From CAZYBU01 sp964645775 (GTDB lineage Bacteria; Spirochaetota; UBA4802; UBA5550): a stretch of DNA of 64,000 nt. The DNA lies in the NCBI GenBank assembly GCA_964645775.1, contig CAZYBU010000002.1:1-64000 (forward strand). The letters are read 5' to 3'. The position numbers were made by a program, and so were the translations under genes. Below the pieces are notes generated by a model that had not been told where the DNA came from, did not search any database, and saw only the letters and a program-made list of their open reading frames with translations. Shown piece after piece: positions 1 through 8,882 of this stretch (positions within the stretch are counted from its first letter, which is position 1; each line of letters starts with the position of its first letter).

Positions 1-1
1 C

Positions 2-1234
2 CTTCTCCTCCCGGCGTGGGATCATATTGCCTGTCGTCTCCTGGCGGCGAATCTCCAGGGTAACGGTATCGATACGCGCCTCCTTGTCGACACTCCCGAT
101 TCCATCCAGAGAAGCCTGAGCCACAACAGCGGCCAGTGCATTCCCCTGAATATCATCGCCCAGAACTGTATCGATTACGTGGAGAGGGAAGGCCTGGACC
201 CTGCCCGGACTGTTATCTGGAGTATAGACTCCCGCATGGCCTGCAACATCCGTATGTTCCCTTACTACATGCACCACCTCTTCACGGAATATGCGAAGGG
301 GATGGAGAAGCTCTCCTTTTACGTGGGTGAACTTACATTTTACGACATATCCATCCCGACCGGCATGAAGGCCTATTACGCCTACATGATCGGAGGACTG
401 CTATCCAAGATTGCCTGCCGCCTAAGGCCGTACGAGGTCATACCTGGAAGCACGGACCGGGCCATCGAGGAGTCCCTTCTTCTCCTGGAGGAAATGTTCC
501 GTACAGGATCCCGTCGGGGACCTGTTCTGGAAAAGGTCTCCCGCATCCTTCAATCCGTCCGTACAGAGGGTTCCGGCCGGCCAAGAGTAGCTATCTTCGG
601 AGACCTCTATGCCCGCGATAATGACGTCATGAACAGCGGCCTCATCCGCCACATCGAGAATCATGGAGGAGAGGTGGTAACCACTCCCTACAGCGATTAC
701 CTGAAACTCATAGCCAGACTGTATAACAACCAGTTCCGTGATGATGGATACCTTATAGACTGGGCTATCATCTCTACGTTTTACCCTGTGGCCAAATGGA
801 TGGAGAAGAGGCTCTACCGATATTTTGAACCGATCCTGAAGGAACCCCTCATGGAGGAACCCCGCGACCAGGAAGACCTTTTCCGGCGTTTTAATATCAA
901 GCTCGCGCAGAACGGAGAATCATTCGACAACATCGTGAAGATATTCCACCTGGCCGAAAGGTATCCTGACCTTTCATTCTTCGTGCAGACCAACCCGGCC
1001 TTCTGCTGTCCCTCACTTGTCACGGAGGGTATGGCGGAGGAGATTGAACGTCAGACCGGCATTCCCATTGTAACGATCACCTACGACGGAACGGGAGGTC
1101 GCCAGAATGACGCGGTCATCCCCTATCTCACCTTTCCTCGAAAAGGGAAACATCCTTCCTCCGCCCGGGTTCCTTTCAGTGAAAAAGGGGATCTTACAGG
1201 CGGGAAAGCTCCACGCGGGGACCGTCAGCGGTAA
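2..1234 (+). CDS. CoA-activase / 2-hydroxyglutaryl-CoA dehydratase-type protein, C-terminal part
   Basis: The reading frame is open from the left edge, so the start lies outside the window; about 410 residues are visible. The segment GQCIPLN near residue 47 and the later stretch with NPAFCCPSLVTEGM resemble the D-component/DUF2229 part of large BadF/BadG/HgdC activase-type proteins. In this family an ATPase that transfers an electron to 2-hydroxyacyl-CoA dehydratases (or an uncharacterised relative) is fused to dehydratase-like domains that bind an Fe-S cluster through cysteines. The ATPase half is not seen here. An internal GTG at 179 is not the start, because the frame and the family similarity continue upstream of it. 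The 3' end overlaps the convergent phosphodiesterase gene by 41 bp. The family call is fairly firm; the substrate is unknown. Confidence 0.72.
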   Translation, partial: LLLPAWDHIACRLLAANLQGNGIDTRLLVDTPDSIQRSLSHNSGQCIPLNIIAQNCIDYVEREGLDPARTVIWSIDSRMACNIRMFPYYMHHLFTEYAKGMEKLSFYVGELTFYDISIPTGMKAYYAYMIGGLLSKIACRLRPYEVIPGSTDRAIEESLLLLEEMFRTGSRRGPVLEKVSRILQSVRTEGSGRPRVAIFGDLYARDNDVMNSGLIRHIENHGGEVVTTPYSDYLKLIARLYNNQFRDDGYLIDWAIISTFYPVAKWMEKRLYRYFEPILKEPLMEEPRDQEDLFRRFNIKLAQNGESFDNIVKIFHLAERYPDLSFFVQTNPAFCCPSLVTEGMAEEIERQTGIPIVTITYDGTGGRQNDAVIPYLTFPRKGKHPSSARVPFSEKGDLTGGKAPRGDRQR

Positions 1235-1649
1235 GGAGAAGGCGCGCGTAATGCCCATCCCTGAGTGACCCCGGGTTGATAAAGAGAGGAGGGATATCCT
1301 TCACCATCTGGATATGTGTATGACCGAAAGCAACCAAATCGGCGTCCACTTCCAGTGCGCGCTCAAGAAGCCGATCAAGGCCGCTGTTTACATCCAGAGT
1401 ATCCCCGTGATTAATAAGAACCCTGTATCCGAAGAGCCCTCCCACAACCTCCCTCTCCACAGCGGAAAGGTGCGTGTCGACATTTCCCCGCACGGTCATG
1501 GCCTGAAAGGGTAACATAATACCACGAAGATCATCGGCCCCGTCTCCACAGTGAATCAGGGCGTCCGCCCCCTTCTCCAGGTTAAGGCAGACCCTGATCA
1601 GGTCGTCCCTGCCGTGAGAATCTGATATGATGATGATTCTTTTATCCAT
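1194..1649 (-). CDS. YfcE/MJ0936-type metallophosphoesterase
   Basis: This is a 151-residue calcineurin-like phosphodiesterase of the small YfcE/MJ0936 family. The full set of metal-binding motifs is visible: D10-x-H12 in SDSHG, D36 in CGDG, GNVD near 55-58, H81 in NHGD, and GHTH at 109-112. Members bind two Mn2+ or similar ions and hydrolyse phosphodiesters; the natural substrate is usually unknown. The gene starts 8 bp inside the end of the upstream response-regulator gene, so the two are probably translated together. Its 3' end overlaps the convergent CoA-activase-type gene. The family assignment is secure; the physiological role is not. Confidence 0.88.
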   Translation of the reverse strand: MDKRIIIISDSHGRDDLIRVCLNLEKGADALIHCGDGADDLRGIMLPFQAMTVRGNVDTHLSAVEREVVGGLFGYRVLINHGDTLDVNSGLDRLLERALEVDADLVAFGHTHIQMVKDIPPLFINPGSLRDGHYARLLLTADGPRVELSRL

Positions 1650-2748
1650 GAGTCATATCGATAAGCATAAGGGTACAGTCATCAATGATCTTTTCCGGTT
1701 CATTCTGAACATATTCATCGACTCTTTCAATAATTCTTTCGGCGCTCTCCCCGGAGGTTATCATTGCCTCAAGTTCCTTTCTCGCTTCCTGACTATTTTG
1801 AAGATTGATCCTGTCAAGGATACCGTCCGTGAATATGACCAGTCTGTCCCCCTCTTCCAGGGTATGTTTATATCCATCAAATGAGGCGCTTGGAATGGGA
1901 CCAAGAAAGGAATTGTTTCCTTCGAGAATTTTCTTCTCGTTATTTGTCACGATAAATGGCTTCGGATGACCGCCGTTGGTATAATGGAGAACCCTGCTCT
2001 CCGGTTCCAGAATGCCGCAGAACATGGTCACAAAGGACTCTGTCGGTATATGGGCCGAAAGTTCCCGGTTCATCACTGTCATGATCTCATCCGGTTCCAC
2101 CGTGTACTTAATGGCGTTACGGAAGATCATCTTAACGATGGAGGTAAAAAGGGCCGCGGATATGCTGTGTCCTGAGACATCGGCCACGAAAAATATTATC
2201 CTCTCGTCCCGGAAGTGGACCCAGTCGTAGAGATCCCCGCCGATATCGGCCATGGGATGGGACCAGCCGTGAAGAGCGAAACCCTTTCCATGAATCTCCC
2301 TGGGCGGGAAAAGGTACGTCTGAAGTTTCCTGGCCATGTTCAGCTCAAGACGTATCAGGTCATTAAAGGCAAGCATCTCCCCGATTTTCAGGCCGTTTTC
2401 CACCCGCTTAAGCATAACCTCTGTGTGCTCCGGTTTTTTGATGAAATCATAAACACCGAGGTCATAGGAACGGGTGATAAGGTCCATATCCGTTGTGCCT
2501 GAAAGGAGGAGTACCGGCGTGGTGGAATAATTATCATTACGCATTATTTTAAGAAACTCAAGACCGTTCATCCCCGGCATATTCATGTCGAGGATTACAA
2601 GATCAGGCTTGACCCGTCGAAGTTGCTCAAGTCCCTGGTTTCCGTTTTCCGCGTCAAAGACCCTGTACCCGACCAGCTGGAGGGCGCGAAGCATGAACTT
2701 CCTTATAGCCGGATCATCATCTATAAGGAGGATATTCTGGCCGCTCAT
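1642..2748 (-). CDS. Response regulator with C-terminal SpoIIE/RsbU-type PP2C phosphatase
   Basis: The protein has 368 residues. An N-terminal receiver domain (about 5-120) has the acidic pocket D10-D12 and the phospho-acceptor D54 in ILDMNMPG, with a Lys in FIKKPEH. A linker helix follows, then a PP2C-like Ser phosphatase of the SpoIIE/RsbU class (about 150-365) with GGDLYDW, VADVSGH and FTDGI. Such proteins dephosphorylate STAS anti-sigma antagonists when the receiver is phosphorylated. Two STAS proteins are encoded in this window (20684-21019 and 48221-48565) and are candidate substrates, though no kinase partner is seen. The gene overlaps the upstream membrane-protein gene by 4 bp. The architecture is clear; the partner is inferred. 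Confidence 0.9.
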   Translation of the reverse strand: MSGQNILLIDDDPAIRKFMLRALQLVGYRVFDAENGNQGLEQLRRVKPDLVILDMNMPGMNGLEFLKIMRNDNYSTTPVLLLSGTTDMDLITRSYDLGVYDFIKKPEHTEVMLKRVENGLKIGEMLAFNDLIRLELNMARKLQTYLFPPREIHGKGFALHGWSHPMADIGGDLYDWVHFRDERIIFFVADVSGHSISAALFTSIVKMIFRNAIKYTVEPDEIMTVMNRELSAHIPTESFVTMFCGILEPESRVLHYTNGGHPKPFIVTNNEKKILEGNNSFLGPIPSASFDGYKHTLEEGDRLVIFTDGILDRINLQNSQEARKELEAMITSGESAERIIERVDEYVQNEPEKIIDDCTLMLIDMTHG

Positions 2749-3200
2749 CTCGGGTCAGAAGGCCTTTCTCCCCGTCTCCACTCAAAAAGAAAGAGTAACA
2801 GGGCAATCAGGCTGACAGGGCCCGTATAAGCAAGGCTTACGGCCGCGAGGTGAACTCCGGCCTTCCATCGGTCAAAGAGAAAAACAAGGTACCGATCGCA
2901 TCCCTCATCAGGACTCTTTTTTTCATAGAGGAGACGATCGAAATAGCGCAGTATGGTGACCACGGCCCGCCCCTTAGAGTCGAACCTGTCGTAGCCGGCA
3001 AAGACATGGGGATCGCGGAGCGTAAGATAGGCTTCCGCGCAGAAGGACGGGTCCTCCTTTCCCTTTTCCAGGGCCGAGGCGATCGCCGGTTCCTCCACAA
3101 ACCTGTTAAAGGCCACCAGGACGGCCAGGAGTATGGACACCAATAGAAAGACAAGAGCCGTCCCCAGATAGAGTTTCGAGTTGTTTCCCGGTACCTTCAT
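2745..3200 (-). CDS. Small two-helix membrane protein of unknown function
   Basis: I do not recognise this 151-residue protein. It has one hydrophobic helix at about residues 10-32 and another at about 118-139 (LIALLLFLFEW). Between them lies an 85-residue polar region with two cysteines (in FCAEAY and DEGCDRY) that may face the periplasm. It lies in a tight run: its start overlaps the stop of the lipoprotein gene by one base, and its end overlaps the response-regulator start by 4 bp. The likely order of translation is lipoprotein, this protein, response regulator-phosphatase, phosphodiesterase. It could be an envelope partner of the lipoprotein, but that is only context. Confidence 0.7.
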   Translation of the reverse strand: MKVPGNNSKLYLGTALVFLLVSILLAVLVAFNRFVEEPAIASALEKGKEDPSFCAEAYLTLRDPHVFAGYDRFDSKGRAVVTILRYFDRLLYEKKSPDEGCDRYLVFLFDRWKAGVHLAAVSLAYTGPVSLIALLLFLFEWRRGERPSDPR

Positions 3201-3667
3201 CAGCTTCTACGCTCCCTGAGTAGATCAACTATATCACGGCTTTTCCATGAAAGATCTTTAAATTGAATATACTTTTCATCAATATAGAGGATGCTGGCGC
3301 TTCCCCTGGTATGGAGTTCGTTCATTCCCTTACCCGTAAGGGGAAGGATCTTTTCCGCGCTCTCCCTGTCCACCGGGATACTCTTTTCTATGGCGGCCGT
3401 CCCGAAGGGGAGAACCGTCTCAAGGGAAAAATCGGTCTCAGCAAGTACCTGATTCTCCCTTACCAGCCGGACCTTGCCTGAAATATCGGTAAGGGCATGC
3501 TGAGGGTTCTCATTGTGTATCCCCGTGGTCAGGAGCAGTGTGTATCCCTTATCCTCCTCATAAACGAGTTTCAGGGAAGGGGAGGCCGGTTCATCCGGGG
3601 CCTTGAGGCATCCTGCCATAAAAAGTGAAATGACTGCGGCTATGCAGAGTAGTGAAAGTTTTTTCAT
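3200..3667 (-). CDS. Lipoprotein, possibly with LEA14/WHy-like domain
   Basis: This is about 155 residues from the ATG at 3667. ATG 3679 and GTG 3697 are alternative in-frame starts. I chose 3667 because it gives a compact signal peptide (MKKLSLL, hydrophobic core, FMAGC) with the lipobox Cys at residue 20. The mature part is a beta-rich domain with alternating hydrophobics (residues such as LLLTTGIHNENPQ and VLPFGTAAIEKSIPV) that resembles the LEA14/WHy fold, a small envelope or stress domain. That similarity is weak and only by eye. It is the first gene of a four-gene minus-strand run ending with the phosphodiesterase. Confidence 0.65.
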   Translation of the reverse strand: MKKLSLLCIAAVISLFMAGCLKAPDEPASPSLKLVYEEDKGYTLLLTTGIHNENPQHALTDISGKVRLVRENQVLAETDFSLETVLPFGTAAIEKSIPVDRESAEKILPLTGKGMNELHTRGSASILYIDEKYIQFKDLSWKSRDIVDLLRERRS

Positions 3668-3834
3668 TTTTTTTCCCATATTAGCATTGCTTATCACCTG
3701 ATGTCAGGGTGAGGAGCCGGAGTCAAGGAAAAATAGCCATACTTTATCTCCTTCCTTCAATATTGTTGACAAAGTGAAGAGACCTGTATCAGAAGGTAGA
3801 GAAATAACAGCCAATCAGACATGGGAGACATAAC

Positions 3835-5022
3835 ATGAAAATAAGCCGTACACGTACCCTTCTGCTTTTTCAGGCGCTTATTCTGGTGCTTGTCCTTTCC
3901 CTCTCCTGCCGGGAACAGCAGGGAGAATCGATCTCCGCGGCGCCTCGCGGAGACCAGAAAATCGACCGTGAGATCGATGTCACGGCCCGCCTTCTGGCAG
4001 GCAGGGAGATTCCTGAAGATTCATCACTCCATGAATTTTCGAAGAGCGATTATTATCGACAGTACAGCCGTGACATGCGAAGCGCCTGGAAACGGTTCCA
4101 GGGACCGAACCTGGAAAAGATACGTAAATGGTGGAAAGACCATGATCCTTCCGATCATGAAAAAACGGTCCTCTATCCTTTCAGCGGTCCCGACATCATG
4201 AACGCCCTGGTCTTTTACCCCGGGGCCCGGGATTACATCCTCTTCGGTCTTGAACAGCCGGGACTGGTTCCGGACACGGCCAACATGAATGAGAACGAAC
4301 TCAGAGCGGGGCTCCGATCGGCCCAGAGGTCCCTGGAAACTATTCTTCGAGTAAATTTCTTCCGGACAAAGGGGATGGCGAAGAACCTGAAGCCTACATC
4401 CTTTAACAGCATCACCGGGCTTATCCTCTTTTTCCTCTCCACCAACGGATACGAAATCGTGGATGCGCGCCGTATCATCATCAACAAGGATTCGGATGTC
4501 GTAGAAGGAAGCGAGAAGGACACCTCCATAGACTGGAAGAATCCGCCTCATGCCCGGGTTCCCGGAATCGAGATCTCCTTCCGTAAAGACTCATCGAGCC
4601 GGGTTCAGCGTCTGAGATACTATATGCTCAATGTCATCGATTACGCCCTTGTGAAGCACTCACCGAACTTTCTCCCCTACCTGAGAAAGAACGGACCTTA
4701 CTCGACGGTGATTAAATCCGCTTCCTATCTTATGCATAACGATAACGTGAAGTTCACGAAGATACGCAAGGTCATCCTGGATACCAGCACCTTTATTGTT
4801 CAGGACGACTCGGGCGTTCCCATACGGTACCTGGAAGGAAAGGGCTGGGACGTTAAATATCACGGTTACTACGATCAACCCATTCCCCTTTTCCGCAACC
4901 GTTCCCAGGCCGACCTGAAGAAAAAGATGAAAAAGGAATCGACCGGGATCCTGCCCTTCAGTTACGGGTACGACCATCAGGTCAACCAGTCGAACCTCAT
5001 AACCGCGAAAAAGAAACAGTAA
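3835..5022 (+). CDS. Secreted lipoprotein of unknown function
   Basis: The protein has 395 residues. It begins with a signal peptide and lipobox (LVLSLSC, Cys near residue 25), so it is probably lipid-anchored. The Shine-Dalgarno GGGAGA lies 6-9 bases before the ATG. The mature protein is mixed alpha/beta with no family I recognise. It has a Trp-rich stretch (RKWWKDHDP), a GPDIMNAL segment and a DxRRI motif followed by a charged loop. It stands alone on the plus strand between divergent and convergent neighbours. A GC-rich hairpin just downstream could end its transcript. Confidence 0.65.
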   Translation: MKISRTRTLLLFQALILVLVLSLSCREQQGESISAAPRGDQKIDREIDVTARLLAGREIPEDSSLHEFSKSDYYRQYSRDMRSAWKRFQGPNLEKIRKWWKDHDPSDHEKTVLYPFSGPDIMNALVFYPGARDYILFGLEQPGLVPDTANMNENELRAGLRSAQRSLETILRVNFFRTKGMAKNLKPTSFNSITGLILFFLSTNGYEIVDARRIIINKDSDVVEGSEKDTSIDWKNPPHARVPGIEISFRKDSSSRVQRLRYYMLNVIDYALVKHSPNFLPYLRKNGPYSTVIKSASYLMHNDNVKFTKIRKVILDTSTFIVQDDSGVPIRYLEGKGWDVKYHGYYDQPIPLFRNRSQADLKKKMKKESTGILPFSYGYDHQVNQSNLITAKKKQ

Positions 5023-5029
5023 TTGTAAC

Positions 5030-5061
5030 GGAGCGGGTCTCCCGGCCGGGGGCCCCGCTCC
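5030..5061 (+). terminator. Hairpin downstream of the lipoprotein gene
   Basis: GGAGCGGG (5030-5037) pairs with CCCGCTCC (5054-5061) eight bases after the stop codon at 5022. The loop is itself GC-rich (contains CCCGGCCGGG). No strong T-run follows, so intrinsic termination is plausible but not certain. Confidence 0.4.
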
Positions 5062-5181
5062 TGCCTTATCAGAATCACTATTAATCTCATCCGCCATCTT
5101 CGAAGAAAATCCGGATATTGATTAAAGGCAATAGAATCCTGAACCTGAAAAAGGATTCATGAAGGAGAGAGACATTCCCCT

Positions 5182-6519
5182 TTATGAGCTTCCTTCCAGC
5201 TTCTCGATCCTCTTCCATATAAGGTAGACCAGTATCCCGAGGCAAACAACGCCTATGGCTGTCATTGAAGTCTTTGTCCACGTCACCAGGGAGGCGATCA
5301 TCATGACCAGGGTCAGGACAATATGGATCAGAGGTATGACCGGGAAGAGAGGGGTTCTGTAGCCGCCCTGGAGGTCAGGCCTGCGGAAACGTATCATCAC
5401 GAGACCGATGATTGCCAGGAGGGGAAAGATACCCAGGGCAAAACCCATATAGCCGAGCAGCGATTCTATGCTTTCCCTGCCGAGGAAAACATATATTATG
5501 GCAATGACCGTCTGAATAAGTATGGACCTGTGGGGTGTATTGAAGCGGTCACTGACCCCGGAGAACCATCGGAAAATCATACCATCCCGGGCCATGGCGT
5601 AATATACCCTCGGTCCCACCTGCATCTGCACGGAGACAGAAGAGAGGAGGATAAGGGCTATGGCCAGAGTAAAGAAGGGAGATAAACTCTCTCCCAGCAG
5701 GTGCCGGGCCGCGGACGTGCCGACCGTCCTGGTCTCCATAAGTTCCGCGCCCGGAATGGCGCCCAGATAAACGAGGTTCAGCAACAGATAGAGGACCGTT
5801 ACGATAAGGGTACCGAAGAAAAGGGCCCTGGGGAGGTTCCGTACGGGGTCCTGTATCTCACCCGCGATATAGGTGGCCCCGTTCCAGCCGGAGTAAGCGA
5901 ACATTACGATAAGAAGCACAAAACCGTAATGGACAACTCCCCCCTTAGACTCCCCGTAGACAGTCGTTACGCGCTCCCATTCCGGGGGATTAAGGATCAC
6001 GAAACCGGTTACGATAAGGGCCACCACCAGGGCTATCTTCAGAACCGTGAGGCTATTCTGGATCCAGGTACCCCGGCGCACACCCAGTGCATGAATAATA
6101 CCGAAAAGAACGATGAGAAATGCCGCCGCCAGTTTCTGACCAAAGATTGTGGAAAGAAAAGGCATCTGGAAAAACTCGTTAAAATAGAGAACACAGGTTA
6201 TGGCTGATATGGCGACGGCCGTTGAAAACCCGACTATGAGAGATATCCATCCGGTAAGGAAGGAAGGAAGGGGACCGAAAATATTTCTCAGGTAAACGTA
6301 TTCTCCTCCATCCTCGGGCCAGAGGGATGCCAGTTCCGCGTAACTGAGAGAACCGGTCAGGGCCACCAGTCCGCCGATCCCCCAGAGGGTTAAAACCACG
6401 GGAGCGCTCTGAGTCATGTTCAGGATGGAGCCGGTCGTCATGAAAATCCCGGTTCCGATGACGTCCGCTACGATAATAAGTATGGCCGAGACCAGGCCTA
6501 TTTTTCTCGACAGTTTCAC
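5182..6519 (-). CDS. APC-family amino acid permease
   Basis: The protein has 445 residues and about 12 membrane helices, the usual layout of the amino acid-polyamine-organocation superfamily. Helix 1 contains the unwound segment DVIGTGIFMTTG (about 19-30), which binds the substrate amino group in this fold. A conserved SGWNGATYIAGEIQDPVRN segment follows at about residue 211-229. The start is GTG with GAGGTGG five bases upstream. It is likely an inner-membrane amino-acid importer or exchanger. Residues that would fix the substrate cannot be read reliably by eye. Its gene stands alone, divergent from the dihydrouridine synthase gene. Confidence 0.87.
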   Translation of the reverse strand: MKLSRKIGLVSAILIIVADVIGTGIFMTTGSILNMTQSAPVVLTLWGIGGLVALTGSLSYAELASLWPEDGGEYVYLRNIFGPLPSFLTGWISLIVGFSTAVAISAITCVLYFNEFFQMPFLSTIFGQKLAAAFLIVLFGIIHALGVRRGTWIQNSLTVLKIALVVALIVTGFVILNPPEWERVTTVYGESKGGVVHYGFVLLIVMFAYSGWNGATYIAGEIQDPVRNLPRALFFGTLIVTVLYLLLNLVYLGAIPGAELMETRTVGTSAARHLLGESLSPFFTLAIALILLSSVSVQMQVGPRVYYAMARDGMIFRWFSGVSDRFNTPHRSILIQTVIAIIYVFLGRESIESLLGYMGFALGIFPLLAIIGLVMIRFRRPDLQGGYRTPLFPVIPLIHIVLTLVMMIASLVTWTKTSMTAIGVVCLGILVYLIWKRIEKLEGSS

Positions 6520-6623
6520 GGTACCACCTCACTGGATTGTTGCCATCACAAACGGATATCTTTCCCTGCCCGTCAAGCACTAATGACCTTGACACCCCCG
6601 GGGAATACGTAATTGTTACTGTC

Positions 6624-7625
6624 ATGAAGAGAGAGGACCTTCCGACTCTTGCCGCGGCCCCCATGGCGGAGATCAGCACACCGGCGCTCCGCAAGGTTAT
6701 ACGTCAGTTCAGTTCCACCACCCTGCTCTTCTCCGAGATGCTTTCGGCCGGTTCCATCGCCTCGGGAGCGGCTCATAACGAACCCCTTCTTATCCAGAAC
6801 CGGGAGGACCCCCCTTTTGTCTACCAGATCGTGGGCAACAGGCCTGAAGTCATGGCCCGGGCCTCATCCATCCTTGAAGAAAGGGGATGCTTCGGTATCG
6901 ACATCAATTTGGGATGTCCCGTCTCCGACATTGTAAGGAAAGGACAAGGTTCCGCTCTGCTGGAGAACCCCGCTCTGGCAAAGGAGATCGTCCGGGCCTG
7001 CCGGAAGGCGGTTACAGGCGCCCTTTCCGTCAAGATGAGGAGCGGTTCGCGCGAGGTAAATGAAAAGTTCTTGAAGAATTATATTACCATGCTTCAATCA
7101 GAGGGGGTCGATTTCGTGACCCTCCACGGTCGAACGGCCCGTCAGGGTTACACTCGATCGGGTGACTGGGGGCTCGTGGGCAGGATGGCCAGGGAGGTCC
7201 TGATACCGGTTTTCGGAAACGGGGACATCACCTCGGCCCGGGAAGCCCTCCAGCGGCTTGAAGAATGCGGATGTCACGGTGTCATGATCGGACGTGGAGG
7301 CGTAGACCGTCCCTGGGTCTACGGTGAGGCTGAAGGGAGATGTTTCGACGTTGACCGTGAAAAGGTATGCGAATGGGTCCTTGAGGGGATCCGTGACCTG
7401 CTTCCGGGCCATCTCCACAGAAGCCGGTCCCACAGGTTCCTGGCCCGATACATCATGGCCAACGCCCTTTTCGGGCATGAACTCTTTACCCGTCTGCGAA
7501 AGGAAGATGATATCAGCAGAATGATCTTCCTTGTCCGGGACTATTACGCAAGGCATGAAGAGGAACGATACGTTTCATGCGGAGCGAGGGAGAAAGCCGA
7601 TGAAGATACTGCGATTCAGCCATGA
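6624..7625 (+). CDS. tRNA-dihydrouridine synthase (Dus family)
   Basis: This 333-residue flavoprotein reduces uridines to dihydrouridine in tRNA. The start ATG 6624 is chosen because the family N-terminus (LAAAPMAEI) begins there; the frame is open upstream to 6537 but that part has no similarity. Visible motifs: the FMN-binding SEMLSAG region, INLGCPV with the catalytic-type Cys near residue 95, KMRSG, LHGRTARQGY, and IGRGGVDRPW, which closes the TIM barrel. The C-terminal helical domain is about 70 residues. It overlaps the start of the FAA hydrolase gene by 26 bp, so the two are probably co-transcribed. The subtype (DusA, B or C) is not assigned. Confidence 0.88.
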   Translation: MKREDLPTLAAAPMAEISTPALRKVIRQFSSTTLLFSEMLSAGSIASGAAHNEPLLIQNREDPPFVYQIVGNRPEVMARASSILEERGCFGIDINLGCPVSDIVRKGQGSALLENPALAKEIVRACRKAVTGALSVKMRSGSREVNEKFLKNYITMLQSEGVDFVTLHGRTARQGYTRSGDWGLVGRMAREVLIPVFGNGDITSAREALQRLEECGCHGVMIGRGGVDRPWVYGEAEGRCFDVDREKVCEWVLEGIRDLLPGHLHRSRSHRFLARYIMANALFGHELFTRLRKEDDISRMIFLVRDYYARHEEERYVSCGAREKADEDTAIQP

Positions 7626-8565
7626 AGAGTCCCTTTACCCTCTCTTCGGGACCCTGGAGGGGGACAGGGTCACACCCCTTAAAAATATCTATCATATAAG
7701 CGACCTTTTCCAGGCCATAAAGAAAGGTGAGCTGGAAATCGGGGACGAGCTCCCCCTTTCCCATATCACCCTGCTCCCTCCCACGGATGAGCGGATCAAT
7801 ATATACTGCGCGGGACTGAACTACGCGGACCACGCCAGGGAGCTTAACCTGCCCATTCCCCTGGAACCGGTCTTCTTTGTCAAGGTCTGGAACACCCTGG
7901 CCTCGGCCGCCGATACCATCATATTCCCGCCCGAGACCCGCCTCATGGACTACGAGATAGAACTTGCCATTGTTGTTGGACGCAGAATCACCTCCGAGGA
8001 TTTAATCACCCAGAAAAACCTTAAGGAATATCTGCTCGGCATTACCATACTGAATGACATAACGGCCAGGGATATCCAGCTCAGGTCGGGACAGTGGTTC
8101 TCGGCAAAGAACTTCCGCTCCTTTGCTCCCATGGGACCCCTGGTCCAGGTTATGGATGACGATGTATGCGAACGTCTCTATGACTGCCATCTTAAGCTTC
8201 AGGTATTCAGTGAAAACGGGGACATACTGGAGAACCGTTCTCAGAGAGGAAATACCCGGGAGATGATTTTTCCCATAGAGCGGCTTATCTCATTCCTGAG
8301 CGCCCGCTTTGACCTGATGCCCGGGGATGTTATCTCAACCGGGACACCGGCCGGCGTGGCCATGAACCGTTTTGAAGGGAGGGGTCGTTTCCCCTTCTTC
8401 CGCAGGAACGATTCCCTGTCAGAACGGGAACGATTCATTGAACAGGAAATTGAATCAAACGACCGGTATCCGGAAGTGGGCAACATTATCACGGCCCGCA
8501 TATTCAGTGAAGACGGGATCATAGATCTCGGAGAACAGAGAAACCGTATCGTAGCACCAATATGA
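7600..8565 (+). CDS. Fumarylacetoacetate hydrolase (FAH) family protein
   Basis: The protein has 321 residues. It matches the FAH/2-hydroxyhepta-2,4-diene-1,7-dioate isomerase family: GLNYADHA starts the catalytic domain, DYEIELAIVVGRR supplies metal-binding acids, and the block TARDIQ-RSGQW-AKNF is characteristic. These Mg2+ or Mn2+ enzymes cleave or isomerise C-C bonds in diketo or hydroxy-dienoate acids, and some decarboxylate oxaloacetate. The ATG at 7600 has GAGGGAG eight bases upstream and gives the usual N-terminus. It lies between the Dus gene and a zinc-ribbon gene in an overlapping run. The substrate is unknown. Confidence 0.85.
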   Translation: MKILRFSHEESLYPLFGTLEGDRVTPLKNIYHISDLFQAIKKGELEIGDELPLSHITLLPPTDERINIYCAGLNYADHARELNLPIPLEPVFFVKVWNTLASAADTIIFPPETRLMDYEIELAIVVGRRITSEDLITQKNLKEYLLGITILNDITARDIQLRSGQWFSAKNFRSFAPMGPLVQVMDDDVCERLYDCHLKLQVFSENGDILENRSQRGNTREMIFPIERLISFLSARFDLMPGDVISTGTPAGVAMNRFEGRGRFPFFRRNDSLSERERFIEQEIESNDRYPEVGNIITARIFSEDGIIDLGEQRNRIVAPI

Positions 8566-8576
8566 TGGAGGAGACC

Positions 8577-8882
8577 ATGGAATACTTGCGAGTCTGGAAA
8601 GAACTCGACATTCAGGAAGTAAAAGATCATATCATCATGGTAGATGACACATTCGGGCACTGTCCCGGCTGCAAGGCCATCGGAATCGAGTTAAAAAATC
8701 TGAAAAACTGTCCATCCTGCGGGAGGGAATTCAAATACGTGACCTCCCAGGAGGCCCGTGGGGGTAAATTCGATATTGTCATGAGAACAAAAAGAAAGCT
8801 ACCGGAACTTACCTTCGTCGATTATGATGACTACGTTCGGGTAACCGGTCAGAAGGAAGCCAGGGAACTTTTCAGGATATGA
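8577..8882 (+). CDS. Small zinc-ribbon protein of unknown function
   Basis: The protein has 101 residues. Two CxxC knuckles, CPGC and CPSC, lie about 18 residues apart at about 29-50 and should bind one Zn2+. The rest is charged and has no family I recognise. I chose ATG 8577 over 8562 because GGAGGAG (8567-8573) sits at proper spacing. The upstream FAA hydrolase gene ends 12 bp before this start, so translation is probably coupled. The stop abuts the convergent TPR gene at 8883. Function unknown. Confidence 0.75.
   Translation: MEYLRVWKELDIQEVKDHIIMVDDTFGHCPGCKAIGIELKNLKNCPSCGREFKYVTSQEARGGKFDIVMRTKRKLPELTFVDYDDYVRVTGQKEARELFRI

Noticed and set aside
3766..3792. TTGACA with a TATCAG-like box before the lipoprotein at 3835
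   Set aside because: The spacing is only 15 bp and the -10 box is poor; not enough to call a promoter.
6589..6615. TTGACA before the Dus gene
   Set aside because: No acceptable -10 box at 16-18 bp.
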